Below the pieces are notes generated by a model. The model saw only the letters and a program-made list of their open reading frames with translations, had not been told where the DNA came from and made no database searches. A stretch of 64,000 nt of DNA. Origin: DATAOG01 sp963798075 (GTDB taxonomy: Bacteria > Pseudomonadota > Alphaproteobacteria > Geminicoccales > Geminicoccaceae). Shown in pieces: positions 62,030 to 64,000 of the stretch. The stretch spans positions 173,485 through 237,484 of the forward strand of contig CAWCRU010000032.1 in NCBI GenBank assembly GCA_963798075.1, written 5' to 3'. A program made the translations under genes and the position numbers. The number at the start of each line of letters is the position of its first letter. The stretch's first letter is position 1.

Positions 62030-63013
62030 ATGGACGTGATTTCCCTTGTATACAACCGGATCCTGCGCCGCTTTGACGGCTCCCGCAGCTTAGGGCAGCG
62101 CTGCCGTCGCCTGGCCTTGGAAATCTTGATCGGTTCGTTGTCCCGACTTGGCGATCCCACGATCCGGACCGCGGTCCGGGGCAAACCGATGGCCATGCCG
62201 ATCTCTCACCGGCTGCCCCTTTACGTCAGACTATATCCGCACTACGACGCGCTGCTGACCCGGCTCAGCGACTTCCTGCGCGCGCGACAGGGTCGCCTCA
62301 GCATGATCGACGTCGGCGCCAACGTCGGCGACACGGTGCTCGCCTGCTCCGGCCAGGATAGCGACCGCTTCCTCGCGATCGAGCCGAACCGCCACTTCAG
62401 CCGCCATTTCAGGACCAACTGCGGCCACCTGCGCGAGTGCCGGCTGCTCGAGGTCGTCTGCGCCGCCACCGACGGCGCGGCCGAGTTCACCATCGACCAA
62501 GGGCGTGGCACCGCGCGCGTTAGGGCGCAATCCGGCGGCCGCACCATCGAGAGCAGGTCGCTGGACAGGATCGTCGCCGAAAACCCCGCCGCCTCGGATT
62601 TCAACCTCCTGAAGGTCGACACCGACGGCCATGATTTCGACGTGTTGCGCGGCGCCCGCTCGTCGATCGCGGCCAATCTGCCGGCCGTCCTGTTCGAATG
62701 CGACATGTTCGGCAACGAGCACTACGTCGAGGACTTCGTCGAGACCATGACCTTCTTCGCCGAGACCGGATATCGGATCGCCCTCGTCTATGACAACCTC
62801 GGATACCTGTTCGCAACCCTGGACCTCGACCAGCCTGGCACCTTCAAGCACACCCTCTTCTACCAGCTGACGGGCCCGCTGCCCTACGTCGACATCCTGC
62901 TCACGCCGCCGGCCCTCGCCGACGCCTTCCTCGCCGCCGAGCATACCCATTTCGTCGACAGCCTGACCGACGACGTCCTCAAGACCGCCGCCCGCGCGGC
63001 GGCCCGGCTCTGA
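62030..63013 (+). CDS. FkbM family methyltransferase
   Basis: 327 aa. It has SMIDVGANVGDTVLACSG (SAM-binding glycine loop), FLAIEPNRHFSRHFRTN, SLDRIVAENPAASDFNLLKVDTDGHDFDVLRGA and LFECDMFGNEHYVEDF. This is the FkbM pattern with acidic post-motif residues. Starts at ATG 62030, or an adjacent TTG at 62027. It has somewhat lower GC and more AT-containing codons than its neighbours (for example near 62040-62060). It lies exactly between two copies of the BKACE 3' end, so it looks inserted. O-methylation of a sugar or lipid is the usual role. Confidence 0.88.
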   Translation: MDVISLVYNRILRRFDGSRSLGQRCRRLALEILIGSLSRLGDPTIRTAVRGKPMAMPISHRLPLYVRLYPHYDALLTRLSDFLRARQGRLSMIDVGANVGDTVLACSGQDSDRFLAIEPNRHFSRHFRTNCGHLRECRLLEVVCAATDGAAEFTIDQGRGTARVRAQSGGRTIESRSLDRIVAENPAASDFNLLKVDTDGHDFDVLRGARSSIAANLPAVLFECDMFGNEHYVEDFVETMTFFAETGYRIALVYDNLGYLFATLDLDQPGTFKHTLFYQLTGPLPYVDILLTPPALADAFLAAEHTHFVDSLTDDVLKTAARAAARL

Positions 63014-63032
63014 TGCGCACGTCCACGAGGAT

Positions 63033-63289
63033 GGTCGCTGTTCGCCGGCCACTGCCGGTGGCCGATCCTCGCCACTGGCCGCCATCCGATCCCGCTGTGC
63101 ACGACGGGCGCCAACGTCCCGGTCGGCCTCGAAGATCCGATCTACGTCGGCCGCGGCCAGCTCGCCAAAGCAACGCCGAGCAGGTGACCAGGATCCGCAC
63201 GATCCTCGAAGCCTCTCGCTCGAGGTCGCCACCCCCACCGAAGCCCGCACCATGCTCGCACTGAAGGGCGGCGACCAGGTCGCGTTCTG
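63033..63289 (+). pseudogene. Remnant of a second BKACE gene (3' end only)
   Basis: Homologous to 61670-61917 over ~250 bp but lacking a 9-bp segment (around 63099) and carrying frame-breaking indels (CTCGCCAAAGC instead of CTCGCCAAGAGC). It ends in the same GTCGCGTTCTGAGCG. No start or upstream half is present. It cannot make a functional enzyme. Confidence 0.8.
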
Positions 63290-63335
63290 AGCGCCGGGGG
63301 CCGCCTTGACGCGGCAGAGAGCCGACGCCATCTGA

Positions 63336-63353
63336 CCTATGCTACAGCATAGG
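63336..63353. promoter_or_regulatory. Palindromic operator of the VapBC operon
   Basis: CCTATGCTACAGCATAGG, a perfect 8-bp inverted repeat around a 2-bp centre. It ends 8 bp before the apparent vapB start codon at 63362. Position and symmetry are those expected for autorepression by the VapBC complex. Confidence 0.7.
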
Positions 63354-63361
63354 CCGAAGCG

Positions 63362-63597
63362 ATGGGTTTCCCGAGCGACACGTCAAGCTGTTCAGGAACG
63401 GTCGCAACCAGGCTGTCCGGATTCCACGCGAGTTCGAGCTGCCGGGTACCGATGCCGTGATGCGCAAGGAGGGCGAGCGGCTCGTGATCGAACCCACGAA
63501 GCCTATCTCGCTACTCGAGGTGCTGGCCACGCTCGAGCCGCTCGATGAGGAGTTTCTGGAGATTGCCGACCTCGACCTCGACCCGGTCGAGCTCTGA
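63362..63597 (+). CDS. vapB: VapB-type antitoxin (AbrB fold), frameshift near start
   Basis: About 78 aa after correction. The in-frame part from 63382 reads VKLFRNGRNQAVRIPREFELPG, then DAVMRKEGERLVIEP and LDLDPVEL. This is the VapB/MazE swapped-hairpin fold and toxin-binding tail. The only ATG of suitable position (63362) is one base out of frame. Adding a base near 63373 (CCCGAG to CCCGGAG) gives MGFPERHVKLFRNGR. This probably reflects a sequencing deletion. The stop overlaps the vapC start (TGATG). Confidence 0.82.
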
Positions 63598-63995
63598 TGC
63601 GCTACCTGCTCGACACGAACATCCTCGCCGACCTCGTCCGCAACCCGCAGGGGCGCGTGGCCGAGCGCATCCGCGAGGTCGGCGAGACGGAAGTCTGCAC
63701 GAGCATCATCGTCGCGGCGGAACTCCGCTACGGCGCCGCGAAGAAGGGATCACCGCGCCTTTACGCGCAGGTCGAGGCGATTCTCGGCGCCCTCGACGTC
63801 CTGCCTTTCGAGGCCCCGGCCGACGCCGCCTACGGCCGGCTCCGCGCCCGTCTGGAGCGGGCCGGACAGCCGATCGGCGCCAACGATCTGCTGATCGCGG
63901 CGCACACGCTCGCCCTCGGCCACGCCCTCGTCACCGCCAACGAACGAGAGTTCGCCCGGATCGACGATCTTCGCCGCGAGAACTGGCTGCAATGA
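63597..63995 (+). CDS. vapC: VapC-type PIN-domain toxin
   Basis: 132 aa. Catalytic acidic residues are visible: Asp6 (LLDTNIL), Glu42 (VAAELRYG) and Asp97 (GANDLLIAAHTLALG), with the closing TANEREFARI. These define VapC/FitB ribonucleases acting on tRNA or rRNA. The start overlaps the vapB stop by one base, so translation is coupled. It is complete, ending 5 bp before the window edge. Confidence 0.93.
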   Translation: MRYLLDTNILADLVRNPQGRVAERIREVGETEVCTSIIVAAELRYGAAKKGSPRLYAQVEAILGALDVLPFEAPADAAYGRLRARLERAGQPIGANDLLIAAHTLALGHALVTANEREFARIDDLRRENWLQ

Positions 63996-64000
63996 GCTTC

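Overview
High-GC genomic DNA, most likely from a Rhodospirillales-type alphaproteobacterium, probably a metagenome or long-read assembly. The evidence is a Xsc/TauABC taurine module, TAXI-TRAP transport, a HWE-family sensor kinase, the rph-rdgB and yraN-rsmI gene pairs, and many DUF families common in that group. No rRNA, tRNA, CRISPR array or IS element was recognised. At least seven otherwise intact genes are broken by single-base indels in or near G/C runs, which looks more like base-calling error than gene decay.

Layout. 1-9.9 kb: a virginiamycin B lyase-like protein, a dienelactone hydrolase, and a two-component system beside two exported proteins (EF-hand and surface-antigen type). The three genes share a duplicated operator-like module. 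Then come a malonyl-CoA synthetase-type ligase, a broken NTF2-like gene, GlcG/HbpS and Dabb proteins, and a GMC oxidoreductase. 9.9-20.8 kb: a SecF C-terminal remnant, two EamA transporters, small proteins, mannose-1-phosphate guanylyltransferase, a RelE/HTH toxin-antitoxin pair with a palindromic operator, a MoaD/BNR pair, a beta-lactamase-fold hydrolase and two GSTs. 20.8-27.7 kb: a class III cyclase, and an ArsR-led operon of three SRPBCC paralogues, VOC, YceI, DUF899 and GFA proteins. A fourth SRPBCC gene stands apart but carries the same inverted-repeat operator. 27.8-38.7 kb: QueF coupled to an unknown lipoprotein, an MFS transporter, an MBL-fold hydrolase, a HNH protein, a TAXI-TRAP system, a HWE kinase and an alcohol dehydrogenase. 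38.7-44.9 kb: glycerate kinase, YraN, RsmI, an LpoA-like lipoprotein, RdgB, RNase PH and an exported protein.

45-51.5 kb holds taurine/sulfonate functions. Xsc is on the plus strand, and tauABC plus a nitronate monooxygenase form a minus-strand operon. clpX follows without clpP. 53.3-60.9 kb is the most notable region: a tight plus-strand operon of a purine/uracil-type permease, an allophanate-hydrolase-C-like protein, a biuret-hydrolase-like cysteine amidase, the three subunits of an oxamate carbamoyltransferase-like enzyme (AllH, AllF, AllG) and a carbamate kinase (AllK). This looks like an ATP-yielding pathway for an N-carbamoyl compound whose substrate is not obvious. A beta-keto acid cleavage enzyme follows. 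Its 3' end is duplicated on the far side of an inserted FkbM methyltransferase gene. The window closes with a VapBC pair and its palindromic operator.
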